DNA of 64,000 nt, from positions 21,638,431-21,702,430 of the forward strand of contig OX155963.1 in NCBI GenBank assembly GCA_944548615.1. Direction: 5' to 3'. A program made the translations under genes and the position numbers. The notes beneath the pieces are model-generated. The model did no database searches. It had not been told where the DNA came from and was given only the letters and a program-made list of their open reading frames with translations. This DNA comes from Micropterix aruncella. Its lineage: Eukaryota > Arthropoda > Insecta > Lepidoptera > Micropterigidae. Below are positions 1 through 10,415 of this stretch, in pieces (within the stretch, counting starts at the first letter, position 1; every line of letters starts with the position of its first letter).

Positions 1-739
1 GTTTTAAAATCGAAAACCCACGAGGCGCGATAGGTTATCTCGCGACATATTTTTTTCGAAAAATCGTGGATGAAAAACATGGTTTTATAACAAAAGTTAT
101 TGTAAATCTCGGACATGGTGTTCCGGCATTCGTTGCAATACGTTGTCATTGGCTGTAAAGTTACATTTCTGGTGGTATAAATGTATAGTATTTCTGCTTC
201 CACTCTACAATAGTATGGGAAGACATTATCGATAATCACCACTTTTATGTTATACACGAACAAGCAGTTAGGTTGTTATGGCAGGACGATGTGAGCGATA
301 TGGCAGGATGATGTGTGCAGAACTTATATTGTATCCTGTTCCTAAAATGACGATGATGAGAGGCAGAGATGGAATAAGGTTCTACGAAAAAAGTTCGTTC
401 AGAGACAATGAAAGACCGTGACGACAACGGAAGTAATAAAGTAGAAGAAAGCTGATTCGAAGCGTGAATTATTGAGAATCGAAAGAAATAGGACGTCACC
501 AGACTTATGTCGCAGTGAAACGATCTAAGATTGGATATTGGATATTATTGATAGGATATTCGATACTGAGAATATAATTGAATGGCACGAGGCAGAGTTC
601 TTTGGAGCAACAAAGACGTAGGCCCGTCAAAGGAAACAGGAAAGTTTCAAATTACAGAACAGATCACAAGTAATTTTGTAAAATATGGATGCCATTACCT
701 TAGTTTATTTTGGAACAACATTTATTACTATACTCAGAG
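1..739. other. No gene seen
   Basis: This AT-rich stretch has only short open frames with no recognisable protein. If the gene model further along is right, it lies inside an intron of the minus-strand phosphodiesterase gene, downstream of the 10.06-10.29 kb exon. Confidence 0.4.
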
Positions 740-1010
740 ATATTGCCGAAGTCTGGCGGCGGTGAATAACCTGACATCTCAGAGCCAACGGCTTCAGGCG
801 GACGAACCCTGATGGCGGTTGATGGCCCCCCGGTGATTGGAAATGCCATCGAAATCCATCTGAACGGTAGGGAGCAGCTTTGTTGTCGTCACGTCGGACG
901 GAGTTACTAGCCAAGTAACTATGTTGGTTAGTAACTACGGTCGGCGAAATAACAGGTCTGGACAGAACTGTCGCCCAGCGGTAAGGCAAGAATACTGCGA
1001 AACATCAACC
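740..1010. repeat. GC-richer block, probably old repeat
   Basis: The base composition shifts to GC-rich here compared with both flanks, and short frames on both strands are interrupted. It resembles fragments of decayed retroelements, but I found no second copy in the window and recognise no protein. Confidence 0.25.
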
Positions 1011-1092
1011 CTTCTGACAAGCGTTATGATTTAACAGCTAACAAACCAGTAAAAAAAACTACCTTCGGGAGCGATTAATCACATTTTTTTTG

Positions 1093-1305
1093 AAGAAGCC
1101 CATTTTAAAATCTGTTTTAAACATTATTAATAAGTTATGGAGTATAATTGGTAAGAAAACACCCAAAATTCACCCCAAAACAAAGCGAGAGTATCAGGAA
1201 ACCATAATTAAAGTTTGGCACAATGAAAAACCGAAAGAAATGTTGCAAAGAGGTGACTGCTTTGATCAGTCAGAGGCGGTCCAACCACATATCAAACGCG
1301 TTTAG
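1093..1305 (+). pseudogene. Tc1-like transposase C-terminus, decayed
   Basis: The translation has the layout of the end of a Tc1-family transposase: LNIINKLWSIIG corresponds to the usual LNPIENLW motif around the last catalytic acidic residue. A basic stretch and VWHNEKPKEMLQ follow, as in the closing helices of these enzymes. Only about 70 residues remain, against roughly 340 in an intact protein, and the catalytic DDE core is missing. About 270 bases downstream (around 1575-1605) the sequence CATTTGGCCAGTAGT resembles a Tc1 terminal inverted repeat, so the 3' end of the element probably lies there. The element is dead. The family is fairly sure, the subfamily is not. Confidence 0.5.
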
Positions 1306-1619
1306 GTTGAATTGCACTCATTGAAGAACCTGCTCAGAAGAACTTAGGTAAACTCTAAATTGTTTGTTTATTTAATTTTATTCCGGGACACCAAAATGTA
1401 TGCTGATGACTGATAATCTGTATTTTATTGCATGCCATTTTTAATAAATATAATTATTTATTTTTGTTCAATAACTTACTCAAATCTTGTCTTTAAACTA
1501 TTTTAACATACTGACAATAAATAAATCAGTTAAATATTTATTTTTTTGGGTTAAAAAAATATTGAATTTTCAATGTTGCAAAACATTTGGCCAGTAGTTG
1601 TACGTCTGTAGTTAGCACG

Positions 1620-1665
1620 CATGGCACCATAGTGATAGGGGATTTCAACGCCAAGAAAAATACGT
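1620..1665 (+). pseudogene. Scrap of LINE endonuclease domain
   Basis: One frame reads IVIGDFNAK, the GDFN motif of the apurinic-type endonuclease found in many non-LTR retrotransposons. The frame stops soon after. It is too short to assign to a clade and could be chance, but the motif is specific. Confidence 0.3.
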
Positions 1666-1967
1666 AGTACTACACCTCGAGGCTGTCCGGAGGCTGTTTA
1701 AATTTATAATGAGACCTAACAATGGCCGCTCTATTTTGGAAACGACTGTTTTTGCAAATACGTGTTCTTGTCATGCCCATTCTAGCTTATCAACAATAAC
1801 TTATTCTTAAGTATTTAAATGTTTTGGCGTATTTCAATTTCTATTTCGACCATGTAAACGTATTTTACGAAATTACATACGAATACATTATTACTATTTA
1901 TAATCTCTGCACTTCCCTTATATATATGTTCACTTCGCATCTGTAAATAATATTTTGTATACTCTTA

Positions 1968-1983
1968 CAGTCCGCGCGCGGAC
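1968..1983. repeat. Fused ends of family T hairpin element
   Basis: The 16 bases CAGTCCGCGCGCGGAC equal the left terminus of the family T fold-back element running straight into its right terminus, with the whole interior missing. A TA precedes it, the dinucleotide flanking the complete copy near 63.1 kb. It may be an excision remnant or an extreme internal deletion. Confidence 0.35.
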
Positions 1984-2256
1984 AAAACGTTTACCAATGT
2001 CTCCTCAGTTTGCGATTTTAACGGTTTCGACAGGGATTGTAATAGCACTAAACGAAACTTGTAGGTTCAAGGTGCAGCGAATGGCAATAGATGTCTAGTG
2101 TTACAATATACATAATTCTCCTCTAGGTCATCGCGACCGCGAACTCTCATCCAATTATAGTGGTCATGAGCTCGTTTGCAAAAATATTCGAGTCGATCTT
2201 GCATGAATCTCGTAATCAAGGAATCAAGATTTTCGCTCCAGAAACGTTATAATTTG

Positions 2257-3003
2257 CAGTCCGCGCGCGAGCTCCGAAGAATCGGTTTGCCGTTTGCCGA
2301 CTACGCCGCCCCCGACCGTCGCTTCATACGGATTTACTTTCGGACGGCGACACTACTCTTTCATAGCTGCAAGAGTTTATAATAAATTAAGCAATGACAT
2401 AAAAACCAGCCCCAATTGTCATTTGTTTAAAAGCAAAAAAATAAATGGCTGTTGCAAGAAGAGCGTTTATATATCTATGCAATGATCGATGTAGTAGAAT
2501 AAGTTGAAGTCGACTTAACATATATTGTGTTTATATGTATGTATATGTGTATATGTGTATTCTAATGTATTTAGTATTTCTTTTTCCTATATATTATTGT
2601 AATTTTTTATTAAAATTTTATTATTATATATATTTATTATTATTATATATATATTTTTTAATTATTATTATTATTGTGTTTGGTTGCTTCATCGACCCTT
2701 GCTTTAAATGTAAAAATATAAATTGCTTGCCCTGGAACGGGTATATCCCAGTTGGGCAGCACTAGCCAGTGAATGAAAGAGGAAAGTTTTTGCCATTTGT
2801 TTTAATATTATAATTATTATAAATGGTTAATTTGATAATTCCAATAAAATAGATAAATAAAAATAAATACCCCGCACTCTCTCAGTACTAGTACTAGGAG
2901 AATACTAGTACTGGGAGAGCGCGGGGTGTAGAGCGACGGTCGGGTGCGGCGCATTCCGCCCTCTTCGCCATCTCCCGATTCTTCGGAGCTAGCGCGCGGA
3001 CTG
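2257..3003. mobile_element. Family T GC-rich fold-back element, split by a LINE
   Basis: The outer parts (2257-2329 and 2871-3003) match the two halves of the intact copy at 63120-63329. Termini are CAGTCCGCGCGC and its reverse complement, and the centre is a GC-rich hairpin with several copies of CCAGTACTAGTACTGG-like palindromes. It has no coding capacity. The two halves are separated by about 540 bases of LINE sequence, so this copy was interrupted after it landed. It looks like a short non-autonomous DNA element; TA flanks at the other copy suggest a Tc1/mariner-type target, which is inference. Confidence 0.6.
2330..2870 (+). mobile_element. 5'-truncated LINE inserted in family T element
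   Basis: The first 130 bases encode the end of a non-LTR reverse transcriptase (FGRRHYSFIAARVYNKLSND, then a K-rich tail), the usual C-terminal pattern of CR1/Jockey-like LINEs. An AT-rich 3' region follows, ending in AAATAAATAAAAATAAATAC. The bases ATAC stand just before the insert (2326-2329) and at its end (2867-2870), a possible 4 bp target duplication. Joining the family T flanks restores the layout of the 63.1 kb copy. Only about 50 codons remain, so the copy is dead on arrival. Confidence 0.55.
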
Positions 3004-3070
3004 TACTTAGTTAAAATAACAAGTAAATATATTGTAATTATTAAATAATAAATAAATATATTGTAAATAA

Positions 3071-3477
3071 TTAACAAGTAAATATATTGAAAATAATAAA
3101 AAACACGATTGTCGTTACAGAAAGTGAACGTACTCCTATTAATAATTATTTTATCAGGGTTTATTTATGACATATATGTGGTTTATGTATATATCCGATA
3201 GATACATGTATATTACCGTAATATACTCAATAAGACCATTTATTTGACACTAAACACGATTATTTATGTTAATTTATTGACATTTAGACAACTACTTACT
3301 TGATATTTGGGCAGTTAAGGTACCCTATGACTCGGGATGATATAACGATCCTAACAACACCGCACACTTCTAAATCGGTTGAAGTATTTAGAAGTTATGG
3401 TGGAATAAAGAAACGGATATTATATACGGAACGGAACTCTGAACACATTCCACTCCTTTTTTGTTAGGCAGTCGTGT
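3071..3477 (+). repeat. Family A dispersed repeat, copy 1
   Basis: It starts with TTAACAAGTAAATATATT, has ACACGATTGTCGTTAC about 30 bases in, and ends with GGCAGTCGTGT, the inverse of the ACACGACTGCC seen in better-kept copies. The body contains an AAATCGGTT...GAAGTTATGGTGGAATAAAG segment shared with copies at 26.2, 39.8, 41.6 and 50.4 kb. It is non-coding. A subterminal inverted repeat inside an AT-rich leader recalls Helentron-type non-autonomous elements, but that class is only a guess. Confidence 0.6.
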
Positions 3478-4112
3478 AAAAATACTTAAATTTGATGCTG
3501 CTAATTAACATCTATTTTTACTCTTAGCTTTATTTTTGCACCAAATTTGTTAATTGCGTTTAATTACAAACAATAATCCTGTATAAGACTTAGTTACACC
3601 GATTTCGGGAGTGTTACAGCGCGATTTGCGACGTTTTGTCTAGCTGCTGATATGGCTGACCACCAAAACTTTTTTAGGATAATGTAAATTGTTACTCGCG
3701 GAAGTGTCTTGAATGGTTTCATTGTATACGGGTGATTTGTTTGCAGGATTCGAATTCTTTGAAAAGCGCCAATATGTTAAATGAGGTTTATTGTCAAGCC
3801 TTTCCTTAAATGACCAAAAAATTTATTTGTCTATTTGTTAATTGGATTTTGTTAGATTTTCTGTATTAAATTTTAATAGTTATGGTAGAAAGGTCCATGG
3901 GGAATATTTAAGTTCTTAAATCTTTAACCCTCCGTATACTAGGTGACTAAATCTCACATGCCATACTAGGTGGGGTTTGGCATACCACAAAAATAAAATG
4001 AAACAAAATCAACAAATTAATACATTATGACAGTTAAAAATAGGAAATTTATTGTAATAACTAATAATGAATAGGTTTAAGTAAAAGATATATTTATTTA
4101 TACATTTTAATA
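3478..4112. other. No gene seen
   Basis: AT-rich sequence without a recognisable protein or a second copy in the window. Confidence 0.4.
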
Positions 4113-4116
4113 GACT

Positions 4117-4690
4117 TGTGAGGGACGACCCCTCACTAGACTGTAAATTGTGCGGTGTGATGTGGTGGTGTCAACTTGCGGGTTATCTCCGTATTAAAAG
4201 TCGATTTTTTGTATATCAGGTGTTTATTGAAAGTTCGATATTGCCAGTTTGGAACGCTTCTCGAATAGGATATATTGACGCGGGTGTATTGGCTATCTGC
4301 CTGAGGCTAAGAGGGTGTATGGATGAGGATTGTACTTGTGCTCCTAGTATCTCGTACTAGGCACGGCTCAAGTCTGTGGGAATGCAGACTGATGCTTCTC
4401 GCCTCGATAGTGGAAAGGAAGGAAAAGGTAACCAAGGAGCCGGGGTACCGAAGTATGCCGTCGCTGTCTTGGGGACGTGATCACTCGAGGAATGATACTT
4501 TGTTTGCGTTTTCGCCGGTTTATATAGGCCGAGAAATGATGCAATCCAATATATTCCGAGTAAAAGTATTATTTCATCGTGCTGATTCATCGCTCACGAG
4601 GTAGAATAATAGCTGAATTTGTGTCAGTGCATTTCACTGGAAATCAATGCATTTGTTGATTGCATGTGACGATACTAAAGGGCCGTTACA
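4117..4690 (+). mobile_element. Solo LTR, copy 1 (GACT target duplication)
   Basis: The 574 bp unit starts TGTGAGGGACGACC and ends GGCCGTTACA, giving the TG...CA ends of a long terminal repeat. GACT stands directly before (4113-4116) and after it (4691-4694), a 4 bp target duplication. Inside, TTTATATAGGCC is a plausible TATA box. A related unit lies at 31254-31866 with its own, different duplication. No gag or pol sequence adjoins it, so this is a solo LTR left by recombination between the two LTRs. A 4 bp duplication fits Ty3/Gypsy or BEL-type elements; which one cannot be told from the LTR alone. Confidence 0.75.
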
Positions 4691-4694
4691 GACT

Positions 4695-5384
4695 TTTATT
4701 AAAAAAAACTAAACTCAACTTTTTCTTCACTTATAATCTATTGTCTTTTCTTAGGAATTCATAAAAAAGGGGGTGTGTGATACCCAAGCGCAATTTAATC
4801 ACGTGTCGTGCGCTCTGAGGCCGATGCCGGACTGAATGAGTTGCACTAATCCGTATAGCAACGTCGCATTTGCAGCTACTGAGAAAACAAACTCGCGCGT
4901 CTTTATAGTTTAAGAATTATACCTCACTTGTACAAGGAGAGAATAGCCAACCTCTAAAAACCGCGATCTCTATAATTTTTCAGGTTACCTTGGTGGATAA
5001 CGTTGGTCTATGGATAATTTACAGCGTTAGATAGTACCCACTCGCGGTGTCCGCGTAAAAACACCGGGCACTCTGCCAAGCCGCAGTACGTGCAGTCCCG
5101 TGAAACATAATCTCCACTCCTGGATATATTAGGTGCAGTCGCCTATGATAATACACGTTTTAAATCCGTGCATTTTCTATAAACCATTCACGCATCGCCG
5201 ATCAACCATTGCTTTGGCAGCGGATGGCCCAGTGGCTCGAATAAAATTACCATGTTTATCATTGTTCAGTGCCACACGAGCTGAGTTATGAGTGGTTTGT
5301 GAAAATCACGAGAGAACAGAGCCAAATAGTTTCCATTGTGCGTCAGGGGTCTTGAGACGTTCAATGAAAACGCTTCAGGATATT
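4695..5384. other. No gene seen
   Basis: Moderately AT-rich, apparently single-copy within the window. Short frames only. Confidence 0.4.
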
Positions 5385-5757
5385 CTTATTAGAAACCCAA
5401 TTTATTCTATTGAGGGACTCCGACAATTTTGATTTTCCTAATCTTTCAATATTGTTTTTATTATATTTTTTTTACTATTTACAATACTAAATTTAACCAT
5501 TTTTGTAATCGGAGATAGATTATTATATTAAAATTTGTATCGACTATTTCTACTGCGCCATTTTTATTGTTGTAATTATATATTACATTAATGACAGACT
5601 ATTTAATGACAGACTATTTCTTTTTATATTTCAACTATCTTTTTTATTTATATCTACCTAGGTATTTAAACAGGTCAAATTTATTTTAAAGGATTTTATA
5701 TTTTTATCACAATATTAATAATTAATTGTTTTTACAACTTTAAAAATAGTCTATAGT
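5385..5757 (+). repeat. Family Q AT-rich repeat, copy 1
   Basis: This low-GC, T-rich stretch resembles 62497-62860 in order and wording, for example AAACCCAAT near the start, CTATTTACA.TACTAAAT in the middle and AAAAATAGTC at the end. It is non-coding, with an origin I cannot name. Confidence 0.4.
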
Positions 5758-6055
5758 GGGCTCGATTGCGTTTCTTCGTGAACTAAAATCGAAAATTAGT
5801 CCGTGTGAACGAGACAGGGCAATACGCTAGAGCGAAGTGTGAGATGACCCGTTGTCACTTTTTGCATTAAAACTGCCCGCCAAGGTCAAATCTTACAACG
5901 CACGAAATATGCTCGAATTTATTCGGACGAGTATAAGTTCGGCAGGTAGTATTTATCGACGATCGTTCGTTCCATATACCGCTCTAACGTATTGCTCTGT
6001 CTCGTTCGCTTGGACTAATTTTAGTTTTAGTTCACAAAGAAACGCAATCGGGCCC
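5758..6055. mobile_element. Family C MITE, copy 1
   Basis: The element opens with GGGCTCGATTGCGTTTCTT and closes with AAGAAACGCAATCGGGCCC. The inverted similarity continues inward for about 75 bases (GAACTAAAATCG..., GTGAACGAGACAG, CAATACGCTAGAGCG against their complements). Length is 298 bp with no open frame of note. It is a non-autonomous DNA transposon with long terminal inverted repeats. A second full copy lies at 10663-10969 and a partial one at 51621. Confidence 0.75.
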
Positions 6056-6092
6056 AGTATATACATAATATACGAAAATTTTACAAAAAAAA

Positions 6093-6757
6093 ACCGACTT
6101 CAATTTTTTTAATAAGTGCAGCATCCATGTCATGGTACTTAGAACGGGCTATCATAATTAAATGCGTATACAAAATTTTGTGTCTGTGCTGTTGACCGTT
6201 GAGGAGTTCCCTCGTTGGAAGCCAACCCTGGGTGCCGCAGCCCTGTCTTGGTGAAACTTAGAACGAGTTGACGTAATTGAATGTATGTACAAAATTTCGT
6301 GTCTGTGATGTTGACCGTTAAGGAGTTACCGCGCCGGGAGCCAACCCTGGGTGCAGCTGCCATGTCATGGTGAAACTTAGAACGGGCTATCATAACTAAA
6401 TGAGTATACAAAATTTCGTGTTTGTGCTGTTGACCGTTGAGGAGTCCCCTCGTCGGTAGCCAATCCAGGGTGTAGAATCAGGTCAGGTTTACCATAAAAA
6501 ATACATTATCATCGGAATTGAATCAACATGTACATTTTCAACTTCATATAATAGTATTTGAGGAGTTCCTTCAATTCTCATGGATCTTATCATCAGAACA
6601 GGGTTTTGATAAAAATGACATCAATCTGCAAGAACTCGTATATCCTTTCAAATAAAAAAAGATTTTTTCAAATCATTTGGCAAACTGCAGAGTTTTATGG
6701 TAACAAACATTTTAAAAAAAAAGATAGAAAAAAAAGAAGTCTTGTTTTGAAGTCGGT
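6093..6757 (-). mobile_element. Family E element, copy 1, with internal tandem repeats
   Basis: ACCGACTTCAA at the left edge and TTGAAGTCGGT at the right edge are exact inverse copies. Three diverged tandem units of about 115-120 bases (6127-6475) fill one side, each containing CTTAGAACGGGCTATCATAA, AAAATTTCGTGTCTGTG and GTTGACCGTTGAGGAGT. The other side holds a segment shared with the copies at 10416 and 48354. It is non-coding. The layout is that of a non-autonomous rolling-circle or TIR element; the class is unresolved. Confidence 0.6.
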
Positions 6758-7473
6758 TAAAAAATAAATTAAACTACATAAGGTATATCACATAATCATG
6801 CAGAATAAATTTGGCTCTATACTATGAGTTGGGATTCCTGCCACCTGACTTATTTTATAAATAAAAAAATAAATAAAAACGATATTATATGAGGATGGTT
6901 TTTAAAGTTGATAAATTGTCATGTGAACGACGTTGCTTGCCACAAATAATTGTCTATAGATATTTGTTAAGATTATTACTTAAATGGACCTTAATTTAAA
7001 ATAAAAGTAGGTCTGGTAATATTACGCTGCGACGGATATGCGGTGAATGTGACAGGTACACAGTTGCACGACAGCGTACAGTGTTTAATTTTATACAAGC
7101 TAGACGGTAATAATAATAATTATTAATAACAATTTATTTTCAGAGAAAGAACTATATAGCTATAACCACCAAAACTGCCCAACTAGGATAACGCCCGTAC
7201 TAGGGTAGATTCTTTTTTTTACCTTTTGAGTTTTCCTGTGCGCACATAATTTTAAACTCAAATTAAAATGTATGGTAAAATTATACGTATATATTATTAT
7301 TCCCACCTATACATTAATGTTAACATATACCTCATTAAAATGTTTACACTAATAGTATTTGCTTCAACATTATGGATATTGTATTTTATACATGCGTATT
7401 TATTAGTAATAAACAATAATAATCGAAATCTGCGGAAAAAGCGGAAATCGAGTGTAGTGCAAAAGTGTCCCTT
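6758..7473. other. No gene seen
   Basis: AT-rich sequence. An 83-codon plus-strand frame here (7268-7519) has a hydrophobic start and no recognisable family, and overlaps the family J repeat; I do not call it a gene. Confidence 0.35.
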
Positions 7474-7715
7474 CCGCTACGTAACGACCAAATTTGGTTG
7501 CACATCAGAACACCGTTGACTACGTAACGACCAATATTGGCGGCTTGCTCCCGGAGCGCACAGTAATATTATTTTCTAATTCGAACGCATCCTAAAATCC
7601 ATATCTCTCAAAATAAATCTCATTATTACCATAGATACATAAACGGCGGCTAGAATAATTTCGCGCGTCACTTTGCGGATACCTATTTCTGTTAAAATTC
7701 CATCGTCAAACATCA
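7474..7715. repeat. Family J repeat, copy 1
   Basis: It is closely similar to 52089-52328 across about 240 bases. Both contain two near-identical motifs (CTACGTAACGACCAA) about 45 bases apart, then CGGAGCGCACAGTAATATTA and ATTACCATAGATACATA. No inverted ends or coding sequence were seen, so the class is unknown. Confidence 0.55.
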
Positions 7716-7944
7716 TAATTTTTATGTATATAAGCAAAACGAAATATTTTTACATCATCTAAATATTTTTGTATGTAAATAAGCAAAACGAAATATTACC
7801 TTTGCTAATGAATCTAAGAAAGACCACGATAGTATTTCTAAATACATACAATTTCTAAATAGGGTTCCGTATTTTTCGTAAGTCAAATACAAGTTAGAAA
7901 AGCCGAGTTTTTTTCCCTTTTTCGACTTCTCACATTTATTCAAA

Positions 7945-8155
7945 ATTATCTAATTGTTTTACAAAATGAGATTTCAATATTCTATAATATACAAAATTTT
8001 AATGCGATCATTGCACAGTTATTCTTTTTATGATTGCTATAGTAGTTCCATAGTTATAGTACTTTTTTGTCGAGCGCGGCGATATTGCAAGAAATTCCAA
8101 TAAATTAAATTGCCGCGGTCTGCCATGAAATTATGCCGCTACTCAAGGGTTAAGC
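7945..8155. repeat. Family I repeat, copy 1
   Basis: Shared with 40520-40740: the block TTTAATGCGATCATTGCACAG, TTATTCTTTTTATGATTGC, then TATAGTAGTT. Both copies end near an AGGGGTTAA-like sequence. The TTAA at the edge hints at a piggyBac-type insertion site, unproven. Confidence 0.45.
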
Positions 8156-8369
8156 GATTGGAGCCGTTTCGTATGAAACTGTCTATGTAACGTAAAGTCC
8201 CTCGCGGGTAACATAACATGTCTATGTAACGTAAAGTTCCCCTTTGAAGAATGACTAATTGGCGTCTTCGAAATTTCTCACGTATCAACCGTTCACAGCG
8301 GCTGTTTAATTTGTAGAGATTACGTCACATGTTATAATTCATTTGCCGCGAGGAAGAGGGGAGCTAATT

Positions 8370-9030
8370 GGCCCTGTTGCAGTTGGCCCTAAGACCCATA
8401 TCGTCGGTAAGACCTAAGGTCGGTTAAGAACTAAGGTCGGTCAAACTCACGGGTCAACACCTATCCGGCGGCCTCCACGACTCTGGCCTGCGGGCCAGTT
8501 TTCCCCAGGAGTCAATCTTCTGGTGCTCCTGGATGGGTTGCGCACCGTGCGCAGTCAGCCAATCGATTGTGCATTCTGACTGACTGTCGGGGGAGTCTGG
8601 AAACAGTACTGTCTCCTATAGAGCGGGGGTAGTTGTTCACCTTACGCCGAATGCTCTTGACACGACCAATTGGCTACCCGATTCCGGGTAGAAGCCGGAT
8701 AAAGGACGCCGTGGTCCGCAATAGATTCGGCAAACGTCGTATCACCGCTTTTAAGGGAGAGGACTGCGCAAGCGACCTCGAAGCTGTACCTTTCGGGAGA
8801 CCGGAGTAATCTGGTTGCAACTGGTAGTAAGGGCGCGAGTGTCGGCCCGCTGTTTGACCAACCTGGCTATCTCGCGGTAAGGCGTTGGTCTCTTACGGGC
8901 ATGTGGCGGAACTTGACGGCGGACTGTTTTGTCCTAAGTCTTCTGCGCTCACCTTACGGGAGACAAAACGCTCAATATCGCTAAAACTTCTTGCGGTGAT
9001 GGGTTCGCCTGTTATAGTTGACACCTCTAA
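8370..9030 (+). repeat. Family G GC-rich repeat, copy 1
   Basis: About 660 bases, clearly GC-richer than the flanks, starting GGCCCTGTTGCAGTTGGCC and ending near ATAGTTGACACC. The same unit occurs at 16358 (as an inverted pair), 28278, 42212 and 60258, with a fragment at 23735. Internal landmarks are CTATAGAGCGGGGGTAG, CCGTGGTCCGCAATAGATTC and CTCGCGGTAAGGCGTTGG. Copies are diverged with stop codons in all frames. I do not recognise the superfamily. Confidence 0.65.
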
Positions 9031-9090
9031 GTGCTACGCTAGACAGCAATTCTCAGGAGGGCTCAAAATAAATATATCCGCCTTTATCTT

Positions 9091-9190
9091 ACCCGCCCTA
9101 CGTATAGGTACGAACGTACGTGATACGGCCGCAATATTATTGTCCGAATGTAACGACCCGTATCACGTACCTTCGAGTACGCTCGAGTAC
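9091..9190 (+). repeat. Family H short hairpin repeat, copy 1
   Basis: About 100 bases built around CGTACGTGATACGGCCGC and its near inverse CCGTATCACGTAC, with CGAATGTAACG between. A second copy lies inverted at 61951-62042. It is a small non-autonomous palindromic element. Confidence 0.55.
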
Positions 9191-9199
9191 AAAATCAAT

Positions 9200-9606
9200 A
9201 AATTAATAGTTTAAAAAAAAACACTAAAAACACGCTTTTGGGCTATGATACGATATTCACATACACACGGCTATGATACAATATTCCATCATGGAATGCC
9301 AGTGCCTATCTTCCAGCTTCATTATCAGACCTTGAAACCTAATCGTGGTCAAAGTTCATTCCAAGACTTTTCTAAAAAGTCCAAACACAGGTATGATACG
9401 ATGTTCCATCATGAAGTTCCAGTTCATATCCTCCGACTCCATCATCAGATCAGTTAGACAGTACCATATTATTGTATTGTCATCAGAACTACATACAGCT
9501 GCCAATTTTCATGACGCTATGATCCTTGGAAAATGGTTAAATTAGTTATCTTAGATTCCATTATATAGTTAGTTACATACAGGTCGACCTAATAAAAGCG
9601 TGTTAA
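9200..9606 (+). repeat. Family F repeat, copy 1
   Basis: An AT-rich leader (TTAATAGTTTAAAAAAAAAC) precedes ACACGCTTTT; the right end is AAAAGCGTGT, its exact inverse. Inside are two diverged copies of a TATGATACGATRTTCCATCATG block. Related copies are inverted at 26793-27200 and, internally deleted, at 48371-48695. Non-coding. The AT-rich leader before a short subterminal inverted repeat mirrors family A. Confidence 0.6.
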
Positions 9607-10058
9607 AAAAAACTTGAAACCCACAAAGCGTACGTGATAAGTTAAATTGTTCATAAGATTCTAAATATAGATATGGGTAATAAATGGGTGTCTTGTGTTG
9701 GAAAAATGTCTGGTAAATTGTAAAAAGTATTGTTATTAGGAAATGTAATGAAAAAAAAAAAGATTTTTTCCTTAGTTTTTTAATAAAAACCCAAATGTAG
9801 GGCGGTTTAAAAAATCACAATAATTTCCCTCCTGTGGTGGGCTGGGAAGATAAAATTTGATAGCGAATATATAAAAACTAAATGGAAGCAATTTTGATTT
9901 CCATTAAAATGGGATCGATCGGGGTAGTTTCAATTTTTTCTACACCTAACAAACGACAAGTTTCTTGAAATAGGAGATAGCAAAAAGTAAAGGAGGTACT
10001 CCGATAAAATGCTTCTAATGGCGAATAATTTCACCAGGAATAATACATGCAAACTCAC

Positions 10059-10290
10059 CAATTCAAAGATGAGCTCCTTCTCGTCCAACTGCCGGAGTTC
10101 GTGGCGACTGCGCCGATGCGGTCTTTGCGGTGGGGCGGAAGTATCTCCCAGGGCGCTGCCGGAGCCACTGCCAGAAGCGCTCGTGGTCCCCATCAGATCC
10201 TCGTAGGGGAGGAAGGTCGGCGTGCCGTCCACCGTCGTCACGATCGGTTTCAGCAGACCTCCGCGCTCGAATTCGTGCGCTGAGATTTTC
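10059..10290 (-). CDS. PDE5/6/11-type cyclic nucleotide phosphodiesterase, exon with RKIS site and GAF lead-in
   Basis: This 232 bp exon encodes 77 complete codons beginning KISAHEFERGGLLKPIV and ending RQLDEKELIFEL. It is bounded by an acceptor (GAACAG before 10290) and a donor (GTGAGT after 10059). It enters in phase 2 and leaves in phase 0. The first residue pair completes RKIS, which in vertebrate PDE5 (RKISASEF) is the serine phosphorylated by cGMP-dependent protein kinase; the rest leads towards the first GAF domain, expected to start with the next exon (ELV-K-D-type continuation). A Ser/Gly-rich linker lies in the middle. The gene product would hydrolyse cGMP (and perhaps cAMP) in the cytoplasm. 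GAF and HD catalytic exons are not in the window. Orthology to insect Pde6 or Pde11 is unresolved, so no symbol is given. Confidence 0.9.
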
Positions 10291-10415
10291 CTGTTCACAT
10301 ATGAGACGGTTAAACACAGGTTCACAACAAAAGAAAGGGAGAAGGTAAAGAAATTTCAGAAAAATGGAAGATCGAAAAACGGTGGCGTTTTTCGTATTTT
10401 TATGGCGTATTTTTA

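Noticed and set aside
7268..7519. 83-codon frame with hydrophobic start
   Set aside because: It runs into the family J repeat and shows no family features.
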